Source of the DNA: Alphaproteobacteria bacterium
GTDB lineage: Bacteria; Pseudomonadota; Alphaproteobacteria; Rhizobiales; Methyloligellaceae
Assembly (NCBI GenBank): GCA_016869535.1
Contig: VGDX01000017.1
Location: 1 to 41,209, forward strand
Length of the DNA stretch: 41,209 nucleotides
Direction of reading: 5' to 3'
Shown: piece by piece, positions 24,176 to 31,615 of the stretch
How positions within the stretch are numbered: position 1 is the stretch's first letter
Layout of the letters: the number at the start of each line of letters is the position of its first letter
Program-made: the position numbers and the translations under genes
Notes under the pieces: generated by a model
Databases searched by the model: none
What the model was told of the DNA's origin: nothing
Seen by the model: the letters and a program-made list of their open reading frames with translations, nothing else

Positions 24176-25507
24176 TTAGCGCCTTTCTTCTGACATGACT
24201 TTATTTCGGTGGCCGAGATGGCCGTGGGCCACGAGCGTGCCGACAACGTCGAGAATGACGCGACAGGCAAGCTGCGCGGTGTTGTCGTTGACGTCATAGG
24301 GCGGCGAAACCTCCACCACTTCCATTCCGCATAAACCTTCCGCGGCGATGGTGTGGATCATCTGCAATGCCTCGCGCGGGAGAAGCCCGCCAGGTTCGGG
24401 GGATCCTGTGCCGGGTGCGAAGCCGGGGTCGATCGAGTCGATGTCGAACGACAGGTACACGGCCTTGCACCCTTCCCAGGCCATCTCGAGCGCGATCTCG
24501 GCGGCCTTTCGGGGACCGTGCTTGTCTACGTCATGCATGGTCAGAACGCTCGTGCCGCGCCGTTTGGCCACTGCGGTGCCGGGCCGGTTGCCGTACCAAC
24601 CGCCGATACCGACCTGCACTAGGTTTTTCGGATGGCAGTTCGGCAGCCCGACGTCATGCATATGACTGTGGTCGCGGTGGGTCGTGGCCGTCCCTTCGTG
24701 AGTGGTCCAGAACCACGGCGTCGTGTGCATCCGCTCATCCATATCCTTCTCCTGGATATCGATATGGCGGTCGATGTGAATGATCCCGACATTGCCGTCG
24801 ATGTGTGGCGCGATTCCCCGAACGTTGGGGAAGCCGAGGCTGTGGTCGCCGCCGCAGATAATCGGGAAGACGCCTGACGTATAGATATGTGAGACCGCCT
24901 TCGTCACCTGGTCGAAGGTCTTTTCGATATTGCCGGGAATCACGAAGATGTCACCGGCATCGCAGAGGTCCAGCTCTTCATAGATGTCGACGCCGCCGTC
25001 AAACCAGTATCCGTCATAAAGTGCTGATATGCGGCGCACGGCCTGAGGACCAAAACGTGTTCCCGGGCGGTAAGTCGTGGCTGAATCGAATGGCGCGCCA
25101 ACGAAGGCTGCCTCGTAGTCGCCGATCTTGCGGATGTCCTCGCAGTACGGTGCTTTCATGAAGGTGTTGATGCCGGCGAAGGCCGGCTGATGGCCGCGGC
25201 TGAATAGAGAGATATTGCGATCGATTACCGAGTCGGCAGCTTCAAGCCCGAGCTCCAACGACCTTCGAATATCTTCGGTCTGTTTCTTTTGTGAGATGCG
25301 CGCCAGCGTCGCCATCGTCCGCGCGCCGTCGGTATCCTCGCGCCTAACGCCGTGCGAATGCTTGCGCACGTGAGGATGCTCGTGGTCGTGGCCAGAGCCT
25401 TTCTTTCTTCCAACCATGTCGAAATGTACCTCGCGTGCCAAAACGTTTGGGAAATAATGCTTGGCCACCGTACGCGACAACAGACCGAAATTCTCAATTG
25501 AGAGCAT
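24176..25507 (-). CDS. Arginase/agmatinase-family ureohydrolase, candidate Ni-dependent guanidinase
   Basis: The 443-residue protein has all dinuclear metal ligands of the ureohydrolase family: His222 in CGGDHSLG, Asp246-His248-Asp250 in HIDRHID, and Asp355/Asp357 in SFDIDSIDPGFAPG. Its length, the N-terminal extension, and the insertion ERMHTTPWFWTTHEG set it apart from ordinary agmatinases and resemble the guanidine-hydrolase branch. Histidine clusters occur at 40-52 (HDHEHPHVRKHSH), 261-292 and 428-433, possibly for nickel binding. Start is ATG 25507, with ATG 25417 as alternative; no strong ribosome-binding site decides. The HupE/UreJ nickel permease follows after 2 bp and a LysR gene lies 80 bp upstream. 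Substrate (guanidine versus guanidino acids or agmatine) is inference. Confidence 0.8.
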   Translation of the reverse strand: MLSIENFGLLSRTVAKHYFPNVLAREVHFDMVGRKKGSGHDHEHPHVRKHSHGVRREDTDGARTMATLARISQKKQTEDIRRSLELGLEAADSVIDRNISLFSRGHQPAFAGINTFMKAPYCEDIRKIGDYEAAFVGAPFDSATTYRPGTRFGPQAVRRISALYDGYWFDGGVDIYEELDLCDAGDIFVIPGNIEKTFDQVTKAVSHIYTSGVFPIICGGDHSLGFPNVRGIAPHIDGNVGIIHIDRHIDIQEKDMDERMHTTPWFWTTHEGTATTHRDHSHMHDVGLPNCHPKNLVQVGIGGWYGNRPGTAVAKRRGTSVLTMHDVDKHGPRKAAEIALEMAWEGCKAVYLSFDIDSIDPGFAPGTGSPEPGGLLPREALQMIHTIAAEGLCGMEVVEVSPPYDVNDNTAQLACRVILDVVGTLVAHGHLGHRNKVMSEERR

Positions 25508-25587
25508 TGATCCAGTTAATGCTGCGCTGCGCGGAAGGCGGCTAATTTGTGCAGGCAGGCAATGGAATTTTACGCTTCAATCGACGT

Positions 25588-26490
25588 CTATACGCCGATC
25601 TCGGCGAGGAGCAGTTGGCGCGCAAGCTTGCGCGGCGCGCGTGGGTTGGTAATGACGAAGACGGGCATGCATGGTTGTTCAGCATGCCGAAGGAGCGGCC
25701 AGAGACGCCCGGCCTTAACGTCGGGCGCGGCAAATGCTTCGGGAAGGAAACAGATGCCGATGCCTAAGATCGTGAGTCGCTTTGCTTCGTCGAGATGCTC
25801 CGATAGACCGGCGACCTGAAGTCCGAGACCATGGCGCGTCCGATAGGCGGTCAACAGGTCAGGCTCGTCGGCGCCGGTGAGTACGAAGGCTTGACCCGAG
25901 AGCGCCGAAGGGTCATGGAACGTCCTGCCATAAAGCGGATGGGCTGGGCCGCAATAGGCGCCGTGGACCTCATCGAAGAGGAAGTCGTAATTGAGATCGG
26001 AGCGCAGGGTTTGCGCCGACGCTACGCCGATATCAATCTCGTCACGCAGAAGGGAGGCCGCAACCGAGTCCCAGGTCGTAATGTCGATCAGGATCTCCAC
26101 GTCGGGATGTCGGCTGTGGAACCGCGAGATGGCTGCATCGAAGCGCTCGCAAACCAAGCTCGATATGATCTGGATAGAAATCCTGCCTCGCACTTCCTCG
26201 GTGAGGTTGCCGAGCCTCTTTGGAACATTGTGAACCAGAGAGTTCAGAGAGCGGCATGTCTCGGCAACCAGCATGCCTTCGTCGGTCAGCTCGAATCCAC
26301 GTGGTCCGCGCTGGCACAGCGTCACGCCCAGCTCGGTCTCGAGTCGTTTGAGTGCGAGACTAAGTGCCGGCTGCTTGCGCCGCAGTGCACGTCCGGCGCG
26401 ACTGACCCCGCCGGCCTCCGCGATCTCGTGGAACGTCTTCAGGAGATTCCAATCGACAAGGCGGGAGAAGTTAGGGGTGGGGTGGAGCAT
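25588..26490 (-). CDS. LysR-type transcriptional regulator
   Basis: The 300-residue protein has an N-terminal winged helix-turn-helix (about 13-72: LLKTFHEIAEAGGVSRAGRA, QPALSLALKRLETELG) and a type 2 periplasmic-binding-like effector domain from about 98 (GRISIQIISSLVCERF, DIGVASAQTLRSDL, GIGICFLPEAFAAPDV). It lies 80 bp upstream of the ureohydrolase gene on the same strand and is divergent from the DMT transporter, 86 bp away, so it may control either. I could not place a T-N11-A site with confidence. Confidence 0.9.
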   Translation of the reverse strand: MLHPTPNFSRLVDWNLLKTFHEIAEAGGVSRAGRALRRKQPALSLALKRLETELGVTLCQRGPRGFELTDEGMLVAETCRSLNSLVHNVPKRLGNLTEEVRGRISIQIISSLVCERFDAAISRFHSRHPDVEILIDITTWDSVAASLLRDEIDIGVASAQTLRSDLNYDFLFDEVHGAYCGPAHPLYGRTFHDPSALSGQAFVLTGADEPDLLTAYRTRHGLGLQVAGLSEHLDEAKRLTILGIGICFLPEAFAAPDVKAGRLWPLLRHAEQPCMPVFVITNPRAPRKLARQLLLAEIGV

Positions 26491-26576
26491 GACAGGACAC
26501 CTCTGTTTGCCGGTGCGGGAGTAGCGCTCAATTCAAATATGAGTTGGGGCTGCTCGCCAAGGCACAATCACGCCCC

Positions 26577-27425
26577 ATGATCTCGGCCCTCTTCGGACTG
26601 GCGAGCGCTTTGGGCCTTGGAGCAGCCGACTTCATGGCACGGTTCAGTTCGCGTGCCCTCGGGGCTCCCCTGACGTATGGCGTCGTGCTTTTGGTTGGGG
26701 CGGTGGGGGCAACCATCTGGCTGCTCGCGAGTGGCGCGGTGCTTGTCTGGTCGCCCTTCGGTTGCACGATCGCGGTGATCCACGGCGTCAGCGTGTCGGT
26801 AATGTGCATCCTGCTCTATATGGGCCTGGCGAGAGGGCCGATCGCCGTCGTCGCGCCCATCGTCGCAACGCATCCCGCCTTGGTGTTGGCCGTGAACGTG
26901 CTGATGGGCATGCGGCCGAGCGCAATTCAGTGGGCGGCGATGGTCACAGTCTTGGCTGGAGGCATACTGATCGCACGCAGTGCCGAAGCCGGACCGGACC
27001 ACTCGAAAGCTAGCCGAACGACGCTCCTCATCGCGTTCGGTGCCTGCCTCGCTTACGTAGCCATCGTTCTGACGGCTCAAGTGGGCACGCCCCTGATCGG
27101 TGAGTTTCAGACCATGTGGATCGGCCGCTGGGCTGGCCTCGCATTCATAGCGCTCATACTTCTCGTTCAGCAGGCGAAGCTGCGGGTACCGTCGGAGTGG
27201 TTGCCTTTCGTCGGCCTGCAAGGTGGCCTCGATGCGTTGGGATATTTCGCGTTCCTGGCGGGTGCCAACACAGCTGCCCCTTACATCACCATGGTTGTCG
27301 CGTCCGCCTTCAGTGTCGTGACCGTCTTGCTGGCAAAGCTGATCATCCATGAGCCGGTCAGCAAGACGCAATGGGCGGCGATTGCGGTCATCGCTGCGGG
27401 GACCGCCGTCCTGAGCGCGACCTAG
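26577..27425 (+). CDS. EamA/DMT-family membrane transporter
   Basis: From ATG 26577 the product has 282 residues, with about ten hydrophobic spans arranged as two EamA-type halves (ISALFGLASALGLGAADF, PIAVVAPIVATHPALVLAVN, then the second half ending EPVSKTQWAAIAVIAAGTAV). DMT proteins export or import small metabolites such as amino acids. TTG 26544 would add 11 residues that look non-coding. It is divergent from the LysR gene and convergent with the flavodoxin-fold reductase, so it may be a LysR target. The substrate cannot be told. Confidence 0.85.
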   Translation: MISALFGLASALGLGAADFMARFSSRALGAPLTYGVVLLVGAVGATIWLLASGAVLVWSPFGCTIAVIHGVSVSVMCILLYMGLARGPIAVVAPIVATHPALVLAVNVLMGMRPSAIQWAAMVTVLAGGILIARSAEAGPDHSKASRTTLLIAFGACLAYVAIVLTAQVGTPLIGEFQTMWIGRWAGLAFIALILLVQQAKLRVPSEWLPFVGLQGGLDALGYFAFLAGANTAAPYITMVVASAFSVVTVLLAKLIIHEPVSKTQWAAIAVIAAGTAVLSAT

Positions 27426-27429
27426 GAGT

Positions 27430-28059
27430 TCAGCCCCACATGCGGCCGGACCGGACCGTGTCGACCTGATAGTCACTTGTATGCCTCGTAAAGAACTCGT
27501 TGCCAAAGCGGCGCGCCGCCTTGATTGGGTCGCTCGGGTCACGCAGGACGTCGCCCCGAGAATTTCCGTAGCCATGCACGATGCCGACGAAGGTAGACCG
27601 CGTGTAGCGGGAGAATTCCTGGATTTGGCAGATGACCGCGCCGGAGACCATCGGAAAGGTCTCCTCCGAGCTCAGGACCAGGCCAATGCGCTTTCCCTGC
27701 ATGCCCTGGATGACCTTAGCGGACTGTGGATACGAGGCGGCGTAGTAGCAGAAGGTGCGATCAAGAAAGGCCTTGAGCTGTGCGGACGTGCCGTACCAGT
27801 AGATCGGCGTCGCAGCGATGAAGCCGTCGGCCGGCAGATAGTGATCGAGAAAGACAGAGCGAAAGCCGTCCTCGATCGAACACTCGCCGTTTGGCTTTCG
27901 ACATTTCCGACAGTCCCTGAGGAAGCCGTCCAAAAAATCTTCCGCAAAAACGAACTGAGTCTCATGACCGGCTTCCGCCAGCCCCTCGCTGACGGCCTCT
28001 GCAAGCAGCGCGGAGTTGCCGTTTCTGCGCGGACTTGACGACAGCACGAGAGCCTTCAT
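27430..28059 (-). CDS. Flavodoxin-fold NAD(P)H:FMN reductase-like protein
   Basis: The 209-residue protein starts with the FMN-phosphate loop VLSSSPRRNGNSALLAEAV, contains a CRKC..GEC cysteine group (about 55-65), and has the isoalloxazine-contact segment ADGFIAATPIYWYGTSAQLKAFLDR. These mark the NADPH-dependent FMN reductase / flavodoxin-like family. It would supply reduced flavin or reduce a small substrate. It starts four bases after the stop of the MetX-like gene, and its ribosome-binding site (GAGGGG) lies in that gene's last codons, so it is the third gene of the TetR-linked minus operon. Confidence 0.85.
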   Translation of the reverse strand: MKALVLSSSPRRNGNSALLAEAVSEGLAEAGHETQFVFAEDFLDGFLRDCRKCRKPNGECSIEDGFRSVFLDHYLPADGFIAATPIYWYGTSAQLKAFLDRTFCYYAASYPQSAKVIQGMQGKRIGLVLSSEETFPMVSGAVICQIQEFSRYTRSTFVGIVHGYGNSRGDVLRDPSDPIKAARRFGNEFFTRHTSDYQVDTVRSGRMWG

Positions 28060-28063
28060 GTTT

Positions 28064-29074
28064 TCATCCCCTCAATAGTTCGGCGGCGGCTTTGTCGAGC
28101 GCTCGCTGGAACTCGGGCACCCGGCCGGGTGAGCCCACACAGTGGCCCCATGGTGAATCGAAGACGCGGAGCTCGGCATGCGACATCGACGCGACCTCCG
28201 CCGCATTGTCTTCGGGCACAAAATAGAGGTCCCTCCTGCAAGGCATGACGATCGCCCGCGCACGGATCGACTGTAAAGCCCGCTTGAAGTCGCCGCGATA
28301 GATCTTGTTGTCGCTGATGTTTCCGTGCTGCCACGTCCAGATCTTGGCGAGCAGATCGTTCGCGTCCCACTTCAGATGATCCTCCTCCCAGCCGCGCACA
28401 AAATCCTCGAGTGTGGCGAAGCCGAGCTCGCGATAAAGCTTGTCGCGGAAGAAGGCGTGGGAATAAGCCCAGGCGACATAGACGCGGCCGAAGGCTCTGA
28501 GGCCCTTCTCCGGCGGCTTCATGTAATTGCCTGCGTTCCAGGCGTCATCCGCCTGCAGGGCGGCCTTCGGGCCGTCAAGAAATGCATAATTGAGGGCGGA
28601 ACAGCGTGCAGCGCCGCAGTATGGAAGGATGGCATCGACCATATCGGGATATTGAGCTGCCCACTGATAGGCTTGCATGGCTGCCATCGACCATCCAAGC
28701 ACAAGCGCGATCTTTCGCACACCGAGCCCCTCGGTGAGGACGCGGTGCTGACAGGCGACATTGTCGAACAGCGTGACCTGCGGAAATCCTGGACCCGTTT
28801 GAAGCGCGCCGGAGTTACTCGGTGATGACGAATATCCGTTGCCAAAGAGGTTGACCGAAACAACGAAGTGATGTGCAGGATCGATTGCCCTACCAGATCC
28901 AAACAGAGGCTCATTGCGTAGATGAGTCCCCGTATAGAAGGTTGGCAGCAGGATAGCATTGTCTGCGTTGGGACTGAGCGCGCCATAGGTCGCATACGCG
29001 AGTTGCGCGTTGTGCAGTACCGCGCCTGACTGCAGTCGCACATTGCCAAGCGCGAACGTCCTATGGCCTTGCAT
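28064..29074 (-). CDS. Alpha/beta hydrolase, homoserine acetyltransferase (MetX)-like
   Basis: I start at ATG 29074 (336 residues); the longer open frame overlaps the upstream gene and looks non-coding. The fold is that of MetX-like alpha/beta hydrolases: VRLQSGAVLHNAQLAYATYG, ILLPTFYTGTH, the nucleophile Ser in LGWSMAAMQAYQWAAQYP, the acid in VMPCRRDLYFVPED, and the His in SPWGHCVGSPG. MetX proper makes O-acetylhomoserine; this branch lacks some MetX features and may be a hydrolase or acyltransferase. It lies 32 bp after DUF1116 and 4 bp before the reductase, so it is part of the same operon. Confidence 0.8.
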   Translation of the reverse strand: MQGHRTFALGNVRLQSGAVLHNAQLAYATYGALSPNADNAILLPTFYTGTHLRNEPLFGSGRAIDPAHHFVVSVNLFGNGYSSSPSNSGALQTGPGFPQVTLFDNVACQHRVLTEGLGVRKIALVLGWSMAAMQAYQWAAQYPDMVDAILPYCGAARCSALNYAFLDGPKAALQADDAWNAGNYMKPPEKGLRAFGRVYVAWAYSHAFFRDKLYRELGFATLEDFVRGWEEDHLKWDANDLLAKIWTWQHGNISDNKIYRGDFKRALQSIRARAIVMPCRRDLYFVPEDNAAEVASMSHAELRVFDSPWGHCVGSPGRVPEFQRALDKAAAELLRG

Positions 29075-29106
29075 CTCAGCGTCTTCCGCACGGAACTGAA
29101 GGCGCC

Positions 29107-30363
29107 CTAGCCGTATTGCAGGCGATATGCCTCGGCAGCGCGTTCGAAGCAGGTCAGCGGCGCCCGCACTACGCCCGCGCCGATCTGGCCGCCATTGCGG
29201 CCGGCGATGCCGACGTCCATGACCGGAAGTACACGGCTTTCCAACACCTTGAAGATATCGATGCCGGTGGGCGTCCCGCGATAGCCAAGCGCGGGAATGA
29301 GGTAGTCGGGATTCTCGCCCACGGTGATTTGGTAAAGTTCCTGGTTGCGCGAGACCATCGCCTCGTAGGAGCCGCCTTGATACGTCTGAAGCGCGGGCGC
29401 CGCGGCCTGCGCAAAGCCGCCGAGGCCGATGGTCTCGGTAATGATGCTCTCCCCGCCCATCCAAGTGATTTCGTCCTCAGTGTGCCCTTCGAACAGCTTG
29501 GCTTCCACCGAAGCATGAGGCCCCTTGAACCAAGCGTCGCCAAGCCCGCCTACGCGGATGGCGAAGCCCCGGCAATTGAACGCCATCGCCGTCACGACGC
29601 TTGCGCCGTCGATGCCGCGGGCCGCATCGGCGGTGGCCTTGGCGGCCGCCATGGAGAGGCGCAGAAAGAAATAGTGATCGTCGCTCATCTCCTTTACCGC
29701 GCGGGTGACTCGGTCGCTTCCGGAGGATGATGCGACCGCAAGTAGGCTCGGCACGAGCTCGCGCAGGAAGAGAAGGGCTGCCGCCGTGTTCCGCGAGTGC
29801 AACTCGTCTCCCATGTTCAGAGCGCGTTTGATGATGGGCTTGAGCGGGATGCCGTCGGTATGACGCAAAGTCTCAGCGACGACGGGGATTATCTCGTTTT
29901 GTACAATAAGCAGTCGTTCCCTAACCCCCTCGTCATAGACGCCATAGTTCAGACGGCGCGGATTGCTGCCCTCGTAAATGTTGCAGCAGGCGATATTGCC
30001 AAACGTCCGATTCTCCACCACGAAAACCGGCATGGAGGCCGTGTAGATGCCGGCCAAGGATCCCACGCAGCCAAAGTCGTGGCAGGGCCCCACCTTGATC
30101 TCGCCCGCATCGAGCTTAGAGATTGCCTCATCTCGGTCTTTGGCCAGGTTTTCGAACAAGGCACCACCGATTATGGCCTCTCGCTGGCCACCCACATAAT
30201 CCGGCCAATCCATCGGCGGGCCGGAGGTGAGAATGGTCTCGCGCGTGAATCCGGGGATGAATTCGCCGGCCGGGCGCACATCGACCAATACCGGGTCGGC
30301 CTTGGTAAGGCGCTCGAATGCCAGCCGGTTGGCTTCGGCGCGCCGGTCAGCCGCGTACTGCAT
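29107..30363 (-). CDS. DUF1116 (YlbE/AllG-like) protein
   Basis: The 418-residue protein matches DUF1116: MGDELHSRNTAAALLFLREL (184-203), AVKEMSDDHYFFLRLSMAAAKA, GLGDAWFKGPHASVEAKLF, GIAGRNGGQIGAGVVRAPLTCF. In enterobacteria the DUF1116 protein YlbE/AllG works with FdrA and YlbF in oxamate carbamoyl transfer during allantoin breakdown. Here neither partner nor carbamate kinase is nearby, so the reaction is open; it may act on a carbamoyl or amide-containing intermediate. The start ATG 30363 lies 20 bp from a putative TetR operator, and a divergent TetR gene begins 268 bp away. Confidence 0.8.
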   Translation of the reverse strand: MQYAADRRAEANRLAFERLTKADPVLVDVRPAGEFIPGFTRETILTSGPPMDWPDYVGGQREAIIGGALFENLAKDRDEAISKLDAGEIKVGPCHDFGCVGSLAGIYTASMPVFVVENRTFGNIACCNIYEGSNPRRLNYGVYDEGVRERLLIVQNEIIPVVAETLRHTDGIPLKPIIKRALNMGDELHSRNTAAALLFLRELVPSLLAVASSSGSDRVTRAVKEMSDDHYFFLRLSMAAAKATADAARGIDGASVVTAMAFNCRGFAIRVGGLGDAWFKGPHASVEAKLFEGHTEDEITWMGGESIITETIGLGGFAQAAAPALQTYQGGSYEAMVSRNQELYQITVGENPDYLIPALGYRGTPTGIDIFKVLESRVLPVMDVGIAGRNGGQIGAGVVRAPLTCFERAAEAYRLQYG

Positions 30364-30382
30364 CCGGAGCCTCCCGATTTCC

Positions 30383-30401
30383 TAATTGGTCGATTAATTA
30401 G
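30383..30401. promoter_or_regulatory. Putative TetR operator O1 upstream of DUF1116 operon
   Basis: The 19-bp site TAATTGGTCGATTAATTAG contains a near-palindrome (TAATTG..CGATTA). Fifteen of 19 positions match the site at 31439-31457 in front of the glutamine synthetase-like gene. Its place 20-38 bp before the DUF1116 start suits repression. Confidence 0.6.
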
Positions 30402-30419
30402 TAGCGAAAGAGTGTTGCC

Positions 30420-30434
30420 TTAACCGACCGGCTA
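30420..30434. promoter_or_regulatory. Putative TetR operator O2, weaker copy
   Basis: TTAACCGACCGGCTA, read on the minus strand, matches the core of O1 at 11 of 15 positions (shared GGTCG). The centre is about 38 bp from that of O1, on the TetR side of the intergenic region. Confidence 0.4.
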
Positions 30435-30631
30435 ATGCAAGTACGTGTTAAGCGAATTGCGTCGGAGCGGCGCCTGGTCATAAGGTGGGTGTGCGTCGGC
30501 ACTGATGCTGCCGCGACGAGCGCCACGAGGGATGGCGCGGGGTGCTGTTCATGTTTTAGGCAGTCCGGGAGGCATCGAGCGGGCGGTTCGCAGCGGCGTG
30601 CCACCAGCGAAGAGAATCTGAGAAGGACAGG

Positions 30632-31333
30632 ATGGCGCAACAACCAACCAGGGAATTCGAACGCACGACGGCCGGCGCGCGGAGCTTTCGCAAGGCGAGG
30701 GCGGCGATCTCCCGACGTGAAGCGCACAGCGCCGCCCGTGTGAATAAGTTCCTTGCCACCTCTCTCGATCTGTTCGCCGAGCGCAATTTCGCGTCGGTGA
30801 CGATCAAGGACATCGCCAAGGCGCTGGGCGTCAATACGGCGCTCATCTATTACTATTTCGACAGCAAGACGGATCTCTTCCGGGCGACCATCGAATATGC
30901 GGTGGCGGGTGCCTTTGAAACCGTGCGCGCCTTGGCTGACAAGAGCGCCGATCCTCCCATCGTGTTGTCGGCTTGGCTGGAAAACCACATCAACAAATAC
31001 GCCGAGATCCATCGCTTCGTGAAGATCGCGCTCGATTTCAGGGGCGCGCATGAGGGCGACCGCGAGATCGCCGCCACGATCGAGAGCTTCTACGACGAGG
31101 AGCGGAAGATGCTCTCAAAAATTATTCGCCAGGGAATAAACCAGGGATTGTTCAGCCCCGTCGATCCCAGGCGCATGGCGCAATTCATATCGACCTATCT
31201 CGACGGCTGCATGGTTCGACTGGTCATACTTCCTGATTTCGATCTCGAAGACGCGGTCCGCGATCTGTACCACCGCGTCCTCGACATGCTGGACTATGCT
31301 GGCAAGCGACGCCTCAAGCGCCGGCAGCGTTGA
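30632..31333 (+). CDS. TetR family transcriptional regulator
   Basis: The 233-residue protein has a basic N-terminal arm (1-35) and a TetR helix-turn-helix (about 38-86: FLATSLDLFAERNFASVTIK, DIAKALGVNTALIYYYFDSK). The C-terminal ligand/dimer domain is helical and carries no motif that identifies a ligand. AAGGA lies five bases before ATG 30632. The gene is divergent from the DUF1116 operon and directly upstream of the glutamine synthetase-like operon, and similar AT-rich sites precede both. Repression of both, relieved by the pathway substrate, is the simplest model. Confidence 0.9.
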   Translation: MAQQPTREFERTTAGARSFRKARAAISRREAHSAARVNKFLATSLDLFAERNFASVTIKDIAKALGVNTALIYYYFDSKTDLFRATIEYAVAGAFETVRALADKSADPPIVLSAWLENHINKYAEIHRFVKIALDFRGAHEGDREIAATIESFYDEERKMLSKIIRQGINQGLFSPVDPRRMAQFISTYLDGCMVRLVILPDFDLEDAVRDLYHRVLDMLDYAGKRRLKRRQR

Positions 31334-31438
31334 ACGTCGACGCCTCCCGCATCCGAACAAAATTCAGTCCTCTGACTGCGGAGCAGACAAAGCCTGCCCA
31401 TGCCCTAAGCAAATCGGGCACTTGCCTGTAGTGAAATA

Positions 31439-31457
31439 TAATTGACTGTTTAATTAG
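31439..31457. promoter_or_regulatory. Putative TetR operator O3 upstream of glutamine synthetase-like operon
   Basis: TAATTGACTGTTTAATTAG shares the outer TAATTG and TTAATTAG with O1 in exact spacing. It also contains TTGACT, which could be a -35 box, so a bound repressor would block the promoter. It lies 159 bp before the ATG of the downstream gene. Confidence 0.55.
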
Positions 31458-31615
31458 ACACGCGCAGAGTGAGCGCCTGCCACGGCACGGCCATGTTGCT
31501 CTTGGCCAGACGTGGAGGGGGAGAAACGCGCCGCCCCAAATAGGGGGCCCAACTCAGCAAGACCTGTCCAAGCAAGCGCGTCGGCTCACGCAAGCCTCAA
31601 GGAGACGAGCTGTCC

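Noticed and set aside
25508..25587. Guanidine riboswitch upstream of the ureohydrolase
   Set aside because: Only 80 bp lie between the LysR and ureohydrolase genes, and I see no ykkC-like conserved core.
27481..28038. Plus-strand open frame of 185 codons
   Set aside because: It is the complement of the flavodoxin-fold reductase gene, whose motifs are clear.
29075..29464. Longer N-terminus of the MetX-like protein (466 residues)
   Set aside because: The additional 130 residues are out-of-frame DUF1116 sequence, rich in Arg and Gly.
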